64,000 nucleotides of DNA from Streptomyces kaniharaensis. Lineage in GTDB: Bacteria > Actinomycetota > Actinomycetes > Streptomycetales > Streptomycetaceae. The notes beneath the pieces are model-generated. The model was not told the origin of the DNA. It saw nothing but the letters and a program-made list of their open reading frames with translations, and did no database searches. The stretch spans positions 558,001-622,000 of the forward strand of contig NZ_WBOF01000002.1 of the NCBI RefSeq assembly GCF_009569385.1, given 5' to 3'. The position numbers and the translations under genes were made by a program. Positions 50,927 to 60,040 of the stretch are shown here, piece after piece; within the stretch, counting starts at the first letter, position 1; every line of letters begins with the position of its first letter.

Positions 50927-52567
50927 ATGGGCACACAGCATGCGGAGACGGAGCGGAAGTACGACGGGACCACACTTCCCGAGCGGCTCGACCGGGTGCC
51001 CGGTGTCGCGGCCGCGCAGAGCGCCGAGCCCCAGGACCTCGACGCCGTCTACTACGACACACAAGACCTGCGCCTGCTGCGTCGCCACATCACCTTGCGC
51101 CGGCGCGCTGGCGGCAGCGACGCCGGCTGGCACCTGAAACTGCCGCGCGGAGGCGACGTGCGCCAGGAAATCCGGCTGCCGCTGGCGGCCGGCGGCCCCA
51201 ACGAGGTCCCGGCCGAACTCGCGGGACTCGTCGTGGCCTCCACCCGCGGCACCAGCCTCGCCCCGGTGGCACGTCTGCACACCCGCCGCGCCCGGCTGCT
51301 GCTGCGCGACGATCGGGGAGACACGCTCGCGGAGATCACCGAGGACCGGGTCGTAGCCCAGATCCTCGACGCCGAACGTGTCCCCGTCGCTCCCTCGGGC
51401 GATCAGGCGGCTCTCGCCGAAGACGACGCGCCAGGAGACCGGCCCGCGAGTGAAGCCGGCCGGGCGGGCGGGACCGGTACGGAGGTCTGCGGGTGGACCG
51501 AGTTCGAGGTCGAGCTGGAGCACGGCACGCCAGCCCTCTTGGACCGGATCGAGGCCGTGTTCGCCGACGCGGGCCTGGTGCGATCGACCTGGCCTTCGAA
51601 GCTTTCCCGGGCACTCGGCGAGCCCCGTATGGCCGAGGCCCGCTCGGCCGGGCCGGCGTCCACTCCGGCGGCGGGGTCGGCCGGCGCTCTCGTCATGGAC
51701 GGCTTCCGGGCCCAGCTCGATGCGTTCCTCGCCCTCGATCCTGCCGTACGCCGCGGCCAGGCGGACTCCGTGCACCAGATGCGGGTCACCGCACGCCGAC
51801 TGCGGAGCCTGCTCAAGGCCCACCGACGACTCTTCGAGCGCGACCACGTCGAGCCCCTGGCCGCGGAACTGCGCTGGCTCGGAAGGCTGCTGGGCCGGGC
51901 CCGTGACCAGGAAGTACTCGGCGAGGAACTCGTGGACCAGCTGGACGCCGTCCCCGCCCAGCTGCGCCAAGGCGCTCTGCGCGGCCAGCTCACCGAACGC
52001 TACGCCCAGGGCTACCGGCAGGCCTGGCAGCGGGCGGTCACCGAACTCGACAACGCCCGCTACTTCGCCCTCCTGGACGGCCTCGACGCCTTCGCCGCCG
52101 ACCCGCCACTAAACGGCCGCGCCAACCGGCAGGCACGCACGTACCTGTCCGAGATCCTGCGGCGCGAGCAGCGCCGAACCCTGAAACGCCTCGACCGCGC
52201 CCTGGGTACCGAGCCGGGCCCGCAGCGCGACCAGGCGCTGCACCGCGCCCGCAAGGCCGCCAAGCGCGCCCGCTACACCGCCGACCACGCCCAATCGCAC
52301 ATCCCGCGTCGCACGGCGAAACGAGCAGCGAAGTTCGGCGCCCGGATGAAGAAGCTGCACAAGGTGCTGGGTGCCCACCAGGACAGCGTGGTGACCCGGC
52401 AGGAACTGATCGCCCTCGAAAGCCAGCACACCGGCAGCAGCGAGCGGCACGCCTTCGCCTTCGGCGTCCTCTACGAACGCCAGCGACACACCGCCGAAGC
52501 CGCACAGAAGCGCTTGCCGAAGCTGCGCCGCCGGGCCGGTCGCCGCAAACTCACCCGGCTGCCCTGA
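50927..52567 (+). CDS. CYTH-CHAD domain protein
   Basis: 546 residues from ATG 50927. CYTH domain with ETERKYDG (ExExK, residues 7-14), LRLLRRHITLRRRAGGSDAGWHLKLPRG and FEVELEHG; CHAD domain from about 250: VHQMRVTARRLRSLLKAHRR, LGRARDQEVL, RARKAAKRARYTADHA and GAHQDSVV, with the paired His/Arg that bind polyphosphate. Cytosolic. CYTH-CHAD proteins bind or hydrolyse inorganic polyphosphate. Confidence 0.93.
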   Translation: MGTQHAETERKYDGTTLPERLDRVPGVAAAQSAEPQDLDAVYYDTQDLRLLRRHITLRRRAGGSDAGWHLKLPRGGDVRQEIRLPLAAGGPNEVPAELAGLVVASTRGTSLAPVARLHTRRARLLLRDDRGDTLAEITEDRVVAQILDAERVPVAPSGDQAALAEDDAPGDRPASEAGRAGGTGTEVCGWTEFEVELEHGTPALLDRIEAVFADAGLVRSTWPSKLSRALGEPRMAEARSAGPASTPAAGSAGALVMDGFRAQLDAFLALDPAVRRGQADSVHQMRVTARRLRSLLKAHRRLFERDHVEPLAAELRWLGRLLGRARDQEVLGEELVDQLDAVPAQLRQGALRGQLTERYAQGYRQAWQRAVTELDNARYFALLDGLDAFAADPPLNGRANRQARTYLSEILRREQRRTLKRLDRALGTEPGPQRDQALHRARKAAKRARYTADHAQSHIPRRTAKRAAKFGARMKKLHKVLGAHQDSVVTRQELIALESQHTGSSERHAFAFGVLYERQRHTAEAAQKRLPKLRRRAGRRKLTRLP

Positions 52568-52679
52568 TCACCACACCGCGCTTGTCTGCACGGCCCAGAG
52601 CCTGCCCCCAGCAGGCCCCCGGGCCGCGCCCTTGCGCGACCCGGCCACGGCTGGTGGACCGTCGCCGCCTGGGGGCGGT

Positions 52680-53240
52680 TCAGGATTCGCCGCGGCCGGT
52701 GACGAAGTCACGGGCCCGGTCCACCAGGCCGGTGCCCGGCGCGAGGAGCTTGCTGGCCGCCGGGGTACTCGGAGCGGAAGGATGCGGGCGGGTGGGAGCC
52801 ATGGCCTTGGCCCGGCGGATCTTGTCGCCGAGGTCGTCCAGCTGTTCGGGGGTGCAGGCCCGGCGCAGCATCGGGAAGAGGTTGGTCTCCTCGTCCTGTA
52901 CGTGGGCGGCGACCTCGTCCATGAGCTGCTGCAGCAGCGGGCTCATCTGCGCGTCGTCGGTGTCCATGTTCTCCAGGCGCTTGAGGATCTTCTCCACGCG
53001 GCTGTGGTCCTCGGTCTCCTTGTCCGCGAGGCTGTCGCCGCCCTGGAGGTGTTCGCGCACCGCCGGGTAGAGGTACTGCTCCTCGGCGACCGAGTGCCGC
53101 ACCAGCTCGATGGTGACCTCGTCCACCAGATCCCGCAGCCGCTGGCCGCCCGCGGTCATCTCCTGGATCTTGCCGAAGATCACCTGGACCTCGCGGTGGT
53201 CGGCCATCAACTCCTCGATCACGTTTCCGCCGTGCCCCAT
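52680..53240 (-). CDS. Hemerythrin HHE-domain protein
   Basis: 186 residues. NVIEELMADHREVQVIF, VRHSVAEEQYLYPAV, EDHSRVEKIL and AHVQDEETNLFPML supply the His/Glu diiron ligands. C-terminal tail with Pro/Ala linker. Typical of stress-linked (SigB-type) genes in Streptomyces; convergent with the CHAD gene. Binds oxygen or handles oxidative stress; exact role not known. Confidence 0.9.
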   Translation of the reverse strand: MGHGGNVIEELMADHREVQVIFGKIQEMTAGGQRLRDLVDEVTIELVRHSVAEEQYLYPAVREHLQGGDSLADKETEDHSRVEKILKRLENMDTDDAQMSPLLQQLMDEVAAHVQDEETNLFPMLRRACTPEQLDDLGDKIRRAKAMAPTRPHPSAPSTPAASKLLAPGTGLVDRARDFVTGRGES

Positions 53241-53426
53241 CGCACATCCACCTGTCGCTCGTCCGGAACCGGGTCGCTCCCGGCCCACCCGACAGTGATC
53301 CCCGCCCCGACCGGCCGTGTGAGCCGCCGCCGCGGGGCTCACCCCATCGGACTCGAAGGCCGACAGGCAGCCGCGCGTGCCCGGACGCCTTCCGACCGAG
53401 ACCAGCGCAGTGCAGTGCAGTGCAAT

Positions 53427-53533
53427 GAGGAAGTTTCATCGTGATTCGTGCAGGTCACCGGTCCTGGTGTGACGAATAATTGGGGTGCTCGCGCAGCTCA
53501 TCACGGTGATCACCGCGCGGAGATCATCCGTCA
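53427..53533. repeat. IS-C left terminal inverted repeat
   Basis: 107 bp beginning GAGGAAGTTTCATCGTG, complement of 55038-55144 with 8 mismatches, four clustered near 53478-53483. Unusually long for an IS5 member. Confidence 0.93.
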
Positions 53534-54367
53534 CCGTGCCACCTGGTGGTGCGTCAGCACCAGCAGGGCCCGCACGAGTGCGGTCGCGTGCCGCGGATGC
53601 ATGCGCACCTTGGTCAGGATCCGGAAGGTCTTCAGGTTCGCGAAGCCGTGCTCGACCGGCGCTCGCAGGCTGCTGACCAGCCGGTTCACGACCTTCTTCG
53701 GGGACGAGAGGCGCTTTCCGCCGCTCGCCTTGAACCCCGTGATGACCGCCGGCTGCTCCTGGTCCCCGTCGTCCAGGCCGACGAACCCCAGGTCGGCCAC
53801 CGCACCCAGTCGAAGTTCCCGCAGCCGCGCGCACAGCTTCTCGTAGCGGGCGGCCGTGATCTCGCTGCAGGCGCCCCGGCGGGCCGAGGAGATCCACAAC
53901 AGCCGCCCCTTCGCGTCGGTCAGGGCGAGGAACAGCAGGCCATGCGCCTTGTGCTTGCCCGAGTAGTTCTTCCGGTTCGCCCGGCCGGTCCGCCGCCGGG
54001 TACGGATCAGCGTGCCGTCCAGAAGCACCACGCACCCGCTGTCCTTGGCCACCTTCGCCAGCGCTCGGTCCAGGCGGGGAGAGCGTGCGGCCAGCAGGTC
54101 GATCACCTCCAGTACCCACCGGCGCACCGTGGAGGCCGAGACCGCGTTGCCGCCGGCCAGGTCGGCCAGCCGCTCGTCGTTGCGCAGGTGGGCCAGTGCG
54201 ATCACGGCGATCCGCCCGGCGTCCAGCTTGCGCCAGCGGGAGCGGATCGTCTTGCGGTGGGCGCGGATCAGGCCGGCCACGTAGTTGACGGTCCGGCTGG
54301 ACAGCGGCAGGCGGACGGAGTAGACAAGGCTGACGGTGTCCCCGGTGGGGCTGGTCCTGGTTTTCAC
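53531..54367 (-). CDS. IS5-family transposase (IS-C, DDE_Tnp_4 type)
   Basis: 278 residues. HTH region RKTIRSRWRKLDAGRIAVIA... STVRRWVLEVIDLLAARSP, catalytic D in CVVLLDGTLIRTRRRTG, D in LGAVADLGFVGLDDGD, E in RAPVEHGFANLKTFRIL. All residues present. Separated by 71 nt from the accessory gene ahead of it. Confidence 0.9.
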   Translation of the reverse strand: MKTRTSPTGDTVSLVYSVRLPLSSRTVNYVAGLIRAHRKTIRSRWRKLDAGRIAVIALAHLRNDERLADLAGGNAVSASTVRRWVLEVIDLLAARSPRLDRALAKVAKDSGCVVLLDGTLIRTRRRTGRANRKNYSGKHKAHGLLFLALTDAKGRLLWISSARRGACSEITAARYEKLCARLRELRLGAVADLGFVGLDDGDQEQPAVITGFKASGGKRLSSPKKVVNRLVSSLRAPVEHGFANLKTFRILTKVRMHPRHATALVRALLVLTHHQVAR

Positions 54368-54438
54368 GAGCTTCCCAACTCCCGCCGGGGTAAGCCGTGT
54401 TGCGGCGGGAATCGGCCGTTATTCCGGGACCGCGCGCC

Positions 54439-54942
54439 CTACCGGGGCAGGTAGCGTCCGGCCGCGGTTCGGGTGATCCAGCCGCGTTCGGCCAGCTTGC
54501 GCAGCTTCCCGCGCACCGGCTCCACCTTCGCCGGCACCGGATCCAGCCCCAGCTCACGGGCCACGTCCTTGGCCTGCAGCGGGCCGTCGCCGTCCGCGAC
54601 GATCCCCATGATCGCCTGATAGTCGGCCGGCAGGTCCTGCGGGCCGCTGTCCTGGCCGCAGTGCGGGATCAGCAGCTGGCCTGCGGCGCCCGGCGTCACA
54701 CCGGCGCCGGGCGCGGGCGCGGCGGGTTCTCCGCCGGTGGCCTCCTCCAGGGCCTGCTGCCAGGCCTCGGCGTCGGGATGCCCGGCGTCAGCGTCCTCCT
54801 GGTACTGCCGGTAGACGACCTCAGCGGCCTCCAACCGAGCCACTTCGGCCTCGGTGTCTGCCAGCTGCTTGCGCAGCCGCTCAACGCGTTCTTCCAGCAC
54901 CACGCGGCGCTCCAGCAGCCACACCATCAGGTTCTGAGCCAT
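54439..54942 (-). CDS. IS-C accessory protein: coiled coil plus winged helix
   Basis: 167 residues from ATG 54942 with GAGGGGAT directly upstream. Residues 8-50 are a coiled coil (ERRVVLEERVERLRKQLADT, EAEVARLEAAEVVYRQY), then an Ala/Pro/Gly linker, and a winged helix from about 110 (YQAIMGIVADGDGPLQAKDV, ARELGLD, KLRKLAERGWITRTAAGRYL, PR). Same C-terminal pattern as the accessory proteins of IS-A and IS-B. Lies within the terminal repeats and in the transposase operon. Confidence 0.85.
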   Translation of the reverse strand: MAQNLMVWLLERRVVLEERVERLRKQLADTEAEVARLEAAEVVYRQYQEDADAGHPDAEAWQQALEEATGGEPAAPAPGAGVTPGAAGQLLIPHCGQDSGPQDLPADYQAIMGIVADGDGPLQAKDVARELGLDPVPAKVEPVRGKLRKLAERGWITRTAAGRYLPR

Positions 54943-55037
54943 ATCCCCTCCCGCGCGGGCCCACCACAGCCCCTGCTCGCACAGTAGGGGACCGGCACAC
55001 AGCGTGCAGGAGATCCCGGGAAGACAGCCAGAAAGGC

Positions 55038-55144
55038 TGACGGATGATCTCCGCGCGACGATCACCGTGATGAGCTGCGCGAGCACCCCAACCACTTGTC
55101 ACACCAGGGCCGGTGACCTGCACGAATCACGATGGAACTTCCTC
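55038..55144. repeat. IS-C right terminal inverted repeat
   Basis: Inverted partner of 53427-53533. Confidence 0.93.
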
Positions 55145-55239
55145 AATAAGCGTCCATCCTTGCGCGGGCGCCTGAATGCGTCGGGATCTACCTTCGGGGT
55201 AGCCGCCTTGGCACATCACTCGAGTCAGGAGTTCAAGTC

Positions 55240-55563
55240 ATGCCTGCCGGTTCGAGCAAGAAGCGTGAACGCCAGTACGAGCACATCAAGGAGAGCGCCA
55301 AGGAGCACGGCGAGAGCGAGAAGCGGGCCAAGGAGATCGCGGCCCGCACCGTGAACAAGGAGCGAGCCCGGCACGGCGAGTCGAAGACCGCCAGCCGCTC
55401 CTCCACCCACGACATGTCCTCCTCACGGCGCGGCGGCCAGCGCTCCCACTCCGGCTCCCAGGGACCGACGTACGACCAGCTGTACAACGAGGCCAAGCAG
55501 CGCAACATCCACGGCCGCTCGAAGATGAACAAGAAGCAGCTCGCCAACGCGCTCGGCCACTGA
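55240..55563 (+). CDS. Basic plasmid-stabilisation-like stress protein
   Basis: 107 residues, highly charged: SSKKRERQYEHIKESAKEHG, ESEKRAKEIAARTVNKERAR, and C-terminal YDQLYNEAKQRNIHGRSKMN, KKQLANAL, the last a Rho-N/SAP-like helical motif. Widely annotated as plasmid stabilisation protein in actinomycetes. IS-C ends 95 bp before its start and may have replaced its promoter. Confidence 0.8.
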   Translation: MPAGSSKKRERQYEHIKESAKEHGESEKRAKEIAARTVNKERARHGESKTASRSSTHDMSSSRRGGQRSHSGSQGPTYDQLYNEAKQRNIHGRSKMNKKQLANALGH

Positions 55564-55712
55564 CCGGGAGCCGAGCAGGCGGCTGGCGGCTCTCGCCCAC
55601 AGAGCCCGCGGACGCAGCTCACAGGGCGGTGCCGGCGCCATGAGCGGGGCGACCGGCAAAAGCAGCGTCTGGGCGCGGGCGGCGAGGGCGCGGTGCGCCG
55701 ATCATCAAGGCC

Positions 55713-55976
55713 ATGGCCGACAGCGTTCCTCCCCTGAACCACGATGCCTTTCGCCTCAGCGAAACGGCCCGCAGATTCGGCTGGGACGTCACCCGAGACG
55801 CCGACGTCCTGACGATGTCACTGCTCGACTGGCGGGTGCACGCGATCCTGTGGCACGACGGCGGGTTCCGCTACGCGCGGGCCACCGGTCCCGGGAGCAC
55901 CGCTGTGAAGCTGACCCTGCAGGAGGTCCTCGACGTCCTCGAGGAGTACGGCGGCCCGGCGCTCCCCGCGCCGTAA
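55713..55976 (+). CDS. Hypothetical protein
   Basis: 87 residues, FRLSETARRFGWDVTRDADV, LTMSLLDWRVHAILWHDGGF, LTLQEVLDVLEEYGG. Compact α/β composition, no family recognised. Good codon use. Confidence 0.65.
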   Translation: MADSVPPLNHDAFRLSETARRFGWDVTRDADVLTMSLLDWRVHAILWHDGGFRYARATGPGSTAVKLTLQEVLDVLEEYGGPALPAP

Positions 55977-56581
55977 CCTTCGGCACGCCCTTTCGGCCCG
56001 CCGCTTTCCTCCCCTCCAGTACCCGCGTCGGCGCAGACGGCGCCACTGGCCTTCACAAGCCTGCAATTCATGAGTGATCGGAATCAGTCAGACAGTCGCA
56101 CAGACGGCGGCCGTGGAGCGTGGTGATGGATGCCCGGATTGCTCCGAATCGTTCGGATCGCTGATTGCAGTGGCCACGGCGAGCAGCGGCAGCCGCCCGG
56201 TTGGGCTCGTACCGCGGCCGGACAGTGCGGGCGGATCGTTACGGCCATTGGCCGCAGATCTGTTCGCCTACGGGGTCGTCGGATCCTGTGGCAGAGCGCC
56301 CGGATCGCCGACCCCGGAGTCGGCACCGCGGTCACCGTCCCGGAAAGCCTCTGCCCCAGCCGCAGGTCCCTTCGGACCCGGATCCACTCTTCGACGCTGA
56401 CCATGCGTCCCATCCTCGCGAGGTCATCACCGCGAAAGCGATGCCGAGCGGGAAGAGGACGCCGCCCCTGCGAGGACCGCAGGCAGCTGCAACAGGTTCT
56501 TCCGGATGCCGCCGAGTGCGGGAAGCGGACCGCGAACCCCTGGAGCTTGCGCCCCAGGGGTTCACCGTCTGCGCTGGTGGC
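55977..56581. other. Intergenic region with one gene fragment
   Basis: The minus frame from ATG 56404 begins VSVEEWIRVRRDLRLGQRLS, GTVTAV, like the start of a Streptomyces S1-domain-like small protein, but decays after about 35 codons. Otherwise only the terminator at 56534-56563. Confidence 0.35.
56534..56563. terminator. Terminator of the lipoprotein gene
   Basis: GAACCCCTGG and CCAGGGGTTC, 10-bp stem, 10-nt loop, 19 nt past the stop codon. Confidence 0.75.
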
Positions 56582-57373
56582 TCAGTGCTGCTGGGCGGCC
56601 TTCACCTGGTCAAGCTGCTTCTTGACCAGAGCCTGGTCCGGCTGCGGCACGGATGCCTTCGCCAGGTTGCTGATGCCGATCACGACGTCGCCGCTCCGGA
56701 CGAAGACGTAGGAGTACTCGGCCGACTCCTCGCCGGTGAAGGCCACCTTGAAGGTCAGGGTCGCGTCGCCGAGCGTCGAGTAGCTCAGCTTCGACACGGA
56801 CATCGTGATCTTCTCGTTGCCGTTCCCGGGGACGGAGCCGGGGATGCTGGAGCACGACCCGAGCGCGGCCGCGGCGGACGAGAAGGCCTTGTCACCCTGG
56901 CCGGCACCGAACTGGTCGAGGTGGATCACGACCCCGGCGCCCGAACCGGTCTTGTAGAAGCCCTCCACGCCCGCGGTCGGCTTCGTCGCGGCGTTCATCC
57001 CGTCCATCAGGTCGAGCACGGGCTGACAGGCGGCGTTGTCCGCGACCGTCTTGCTGTCACCGCCGGCCGGGCCGGTTTTCGCGTCGGTGGCGCCCGGCAC
57101 GTCGGCCTTGGAGAGCAGGGCCTTGGTGAGCTCATCGGCCGACAGGCTCTTCGCCGGACCCGGCTTGCCCGTCGGAGCAGCCGTAGCGGTCGGTGCGGCC
57201 GTGCCGGTCGGTGCCGGCTTGCCCGTCGGAGCGGCCGTGGCGGTCGGTGCGGCCGTGGCGGTCCCGGTGTCGCTCGGCTCGGGGTTGTTGGGGCCGCACT
57301 GGGCGGCCATGGACCCGAGGAGAGCGATCGGCAGAACAGCCGTCACGAGGAAGCGCTTGTGCGAAGCACGCAT
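56582..57373 (-). CDS. Secreted lipoprotein with Thr/Ala/Pro repeats
   Basis: 263 residues from ATG 57373. Signal peptide FLVTAVLPIALLGSMAAQC with lipobox MAAQC (Cys 26). Residues 33-75 consist of repeats of TATAAPT[AG] and TGKPxPTG, a surface linker. The folded part (80-263) has two Cys residues (AACQPVLD, GSCSSIPG) and resembles sensor-like lipoproteins of Streptomyces. Function unknown. Confidence 0.82.
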   Translation of the reverse strand: MRASHKRFLVTAVLPIALLGSMAAQCGPNNPEPSDTGTATAAPTATAAPTGKPAPTGTAAPTATAAPTGKPGPAKSLSADELTKALLSKADVPGATDAKTGPAGGDSKTVADNAACQPVLDLMDGMNAATKPTAGVEGFYKTGSGAGVVIHLDQFGAGQGDKAFSSAAAALGSCSSIPGSVPGNGNEKITMSVSKLSYSTLGDATLTFKVAFTGEESAEYSYVFVRSGDVVIGISNLAKASVPQPDQALVKKQLDQVKAAQQH

Positions 57374-57753
57374 GGAGAAGTGTCCCCCTTGAGTTGGATC
57401 ATGGTACAACTGCCGTGCCGGAGCCCGGTCATGATGCTCGCCGAGGCCCCCGCCGCAGTGATCAGCAGCGGTCCCTGCATGAGCCTGCAAGCCTGCAGGA
57501 GGGATTCGGGCCGTTCCACGGGGGCGGATGCCGCCCGTGTGGGTGGGCCACCGCGCTGCGGCGCCACAAACTACCGCAAATCTCCAGCTGATGAGTACAG
57601 ATGATCATCCGACAGTCGGAAGTCATCTCATGCGGAGAGTCTGTGGACTCATAGCGGACTCACCTGGGGGTTGCGGCGATGCTCGCGAAGGCACGGCGCA
57701 GCCGCGCCCCACGCGGTCGGCGCGGGGCGGGCTGCGCTGCTGGTGCGATGCGA
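57374..57753. other. Intergenic region
   Basis: About 380 bp, no gene or clear signal apart from the lipoprotein promoter region. Confidence 0.4.
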
Positions 57754-58284
57754 TCAGTAACGCCACCAGACGTTCTCGTTGCTGACCGAGGCGCAGGGGT
57801 AGAGACGGGCCTCGTTGCCCCGCTGGTCACCGCCCCACATGTTCACGCAGTTCACCGACGCGGACTTCGGCTGGAGCTGCCAGCCGATGCCCTTGTAGAC
57901 GAAGTTGAACACGCGGTCGCTGCCGGTGCCGCAGTCGTAGAGGCGGATGTAGTTGCCGGTGACGTCTCCGCCCTCGTAGTTGTTGAGGCAGTACTTGCCC
58001 TTCTCGAGGATGCTCTGGATCTGGAAGTGCGTGCTGTCCACGGGGATGATGTTCCAGCGTTGGGCATCGGTGTCGTTGCACCACCACTGCTGGACGATCT
58101 GCTGGCCGTACGCATCGGCGTTGGGGACGTCGAGGCAGTAGCCGTTGCTGAAGTGGATGGCGACACCGTAGGCGGGGATGGTGTAGAGGTTCCCGGCGGC
58201 CTGGGCGGGAGTCGCGGTGAAGCTGAGGGCGCTGGCCAGCGCTGCCGTTCCGGCGGCTGCGGCGATCTTGCGACGGATGGACAT
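57754..58284 (-). CDS. Secreted RICIN-type lectin
   Basis: 176 residues. Signal peptide with AGTAALASALSFTATPAQA cleavage near residue 30. β-trefoil pattern: YCLDVPNADAYGQQIVQQWWCNDTDAQRWNI, YCLNNYEGG ... RLYDCGTGSDRVFNF, VNCVNMWGGDQRGNEARLYP. QxW is kept in the first repeat, the others are modified. Extracellular carbohydrate-binding protein without enzyme domain. Confidence 0.82.
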   Translation of the reverse strand: MSIRRKIAAAAGTAALASALSFTATPAQAAGNLYTIPAYGVAIHFSNGYCLDVPNADAYGQQIVQQWWCNDTDAQRWNIIPVDSTHFQIQSILEKGKYCLNNYEGGDVTGNYIRLYDCGTGSDRVFNFVYKGIGWQLQPKSASVNCVNMWGGDQRGNEARLYPCASVSNENVWWRY

Positions 58285-58527
58285 GGGTGTTTTCCCCCTG
58301 GTGAGTGCGACGCACGGGTCATCGCGCGTAGATCGGCGGGCAAGAGCGCCTGACGCGATGCCAGGGGGAGCATGTCCGAGGCGCCTATCACGGCCCTGTC
58401 ACGGGCCGAAGATCGATTTCGGACGGCAACGGCGGTGGCCCGCCCCGAGGTGCGCGCTCACTCCTGGCCGGGCGATCCGGTGCCCTGCTGCCGGCTCATC
58501 CACTCGGCGAGGTCACTGCGCCTCGGG

Positions 58528-59004
58528 TCATGTCGTTCGGCGTCTGCCCGCGCGCAGCACAATCCAAGGCAGGACGAGCCAGCAGATGGCGAACCAGAGC
58601 ATCACGGCTCCTGCGACCGCCCAGGCGATCACGGATCCGGTGGCGACGTGGAGGAGTAGCACGAGGGCGGCGCCGACGGTGATGCCGAGCAGGACGAGTC
58701 CCATGGCGATCATCTTGGCGCCGGCGCGGACCAGTTCGGGCATCATCTGGTGGCCGGCGAGGAAGCGGTGGAAGGCGACCGGGGCGATCAGTGTGCCGGT
58801 GGCCACCGCGCCCAGGACCACCGTGACGTCGTACAGCGCCCGGTCGGCCGGGCTGATCTGGGTGAATCGCGGGGTGAACACCACGCTGATCAGGAACCCG
58901 AAGAGAATCTGCGCGCCGGTTTGGGCGACCCGGACCTCCTGCAGCATCTCCGTCCACTTGCGGTCCGCCTTCTCCTCCGACTCCTCCTTCCCGTCCTCGC
59001 CCAC
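58528..59004 (-). CDS. DUF6328-family membrane protein
   Basis: 158 residues. Charged N-terminus (GKEESEEKADRKWTEML), then four membrane helices: AQTGAQILFGFLISVVF, LYDVTVVLGAVATGTLIAPVAF, MIAMGLVLLGITVGAALVLLL, VAGAVMLWFAICWLVLP. Common in actinomycetes, function unknown. Confidence 0.8.
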   Translation of the reverse strand: MGEDGKEESEEKADRKWTEMLQEVRVAQTGAQILFGFLISVVFTPRFTQISPADRALYDVTVVLGAVATGTLIAPVAFHRFLAGHQMMPELVRAGAKMIAMGLVLLGITVGAALVLLLHVATGSVIAWAVAGAVMLWFAICWLVLPWIVLRAGRRRTT

Positions 59005-59156
59005 ATTCCAGTCCTTTCGCGTACCTGTCTAGCGGTCCCCATGATTCGCCATCGCCCCAACCGCGTGCAGGCAACCGCGCCTGCGGGTGGCGCGCGTCCT
59101 TCGATCGGACCACCACCACCCCCGGATCGCCGCGCGCTACGGTCTTTGACAGGCCT

Positions 59157-60038
59157 CTACGGTCTTTGGCGGGCCCGGACCAGGGCTCGTCCGGTCAGCG
59201 CGCCGCCGTAGACGGTGTAGCCGACGCCGATCAGCCAGGACTGGACGATCAGCACCGTCCCGACGGTCCCGTAGGACACCGCGTTGGACACCAGCAGAGG
59301 CGCGAAGACCAGCCGGGAGAAGAGGTGCAGGCCCGCCAGGCCCACCACCGTCGCAACCGCTCCCGGCAGCAGATCACGCGCCGGGACGCGTCCGGCGAGC
59401 AGCAGGTGCTGGAGCCACCAGAACAGCAGCACGCCGCCAGCGATCGTCACGATTATCCGGAAGGCCGGCTGAACACCCGAGTGACGCCAGGGAGAGCCGC
59501 TCCAGGCGGCCACGATGATGTATCCCACGAGCCCGGCCAGACCGACGGCCTGGCGCCAGATGGTGTGCCACGGGCCGCGATCCATCCTCCAGATCCGCTC
59601 GTAGACGCCTTGGACGGCGGCCATCAGGGAGAGCCCGAAGACCGCCAGGGCAGCCAGGCCGAAGCCGGTGGTGGTGCTGAGGACCTGGCCACGGGAGGCG
59701 AACAGCCGCTGCACGGCGTCGGCGCCCCGACCGCTCAGGCCGAGGCCATCGGTGATCCACTCGGCGATGCCGGTGCCACGCGCGGGGAAGGCGGCGGCGA
59801 TGACGATCAGCAGCGGCACGAGCGTCACGAAGAACAGCGCCGCGAACGCCATCGAACGCTGGAGTAGTTCGATGGTCCGACCCTGTTCCCACACGTCTCG
59901 GGCCGTCGTCCGCAGAACCCTCCGCCAGGTGCGGATCGCCTGCGCGGGCCTGTCCCTCCGGCGCGTGCCGGGCACGCGACGTGCCGAGTGCGGCGGCCGT
60001 GGCTGCCAGCCGCGGACCCAGTTCCGGTCGCCCGTCAT
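59157..60038 (-). CDS. YihY/BrkB-family membrane protein
   Basis: 293 residues from ATG 60038. Six membrane helices after a basic N-terminus; FAALFFVTLVPLLIVIAAAF and the second helix pair VQGVYERIWRMDRGPWHTIW are YihY landmarks. Possible lipid or metabolite transporter. Its ATG follows the preceding stop by 2 nt. Confidence 0.82.
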   Translation of the reverse strand: MTGDRNWVRGWQPRPPHSARRVPGTRRRDRPAQAIRTWRRVLRTTARDVWEQGRTIELLQRSMAFAALFFVTLVPLLIVIAAAFPARGTGIAEWITDGLGLSGRGADAVQRLFASRGQVLSTTTGFGLAALAVFGLSLMAAVQGVYERIWRMDRGPWHTIWRQAVGLAGLVGYIIVAAWSGSPWRHSGVQPAFRIIVTIAGGVLLFWWLQHLLLAGRVPARDLLPGAVATVVGLAGLHLFSRLVFAPLLVSNAVSYGTVGTVLIVQSWLIGVGYTVYGGALTGRALVRARQRP

Positions 60039-60040
60039 GG

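Larger units (their letters stand above)
53427..55144. mobile_element. IS5-family element IS-C with long terminal repeats and accessory gene
   Basis: Terminal inverted repeats of 107 bp (53427-53533 and 55038-55144), 99 of 107 positions identical, flanked by 3-bp duplications AAT (53424-53426, 55145-55147). Length 1718 bp. Carries an accessory coiled-coil/winged-helix gene followed by the transposase in the same direction. The transposase stop codon lies in the left repeat. Confidence 0.93.

Noticed and set aside
55713-55976. tRNA or small RNA near the stress cluster
   Set aside because: Looked for cloverleaf-like arms in this and other intergenic regions and found none.
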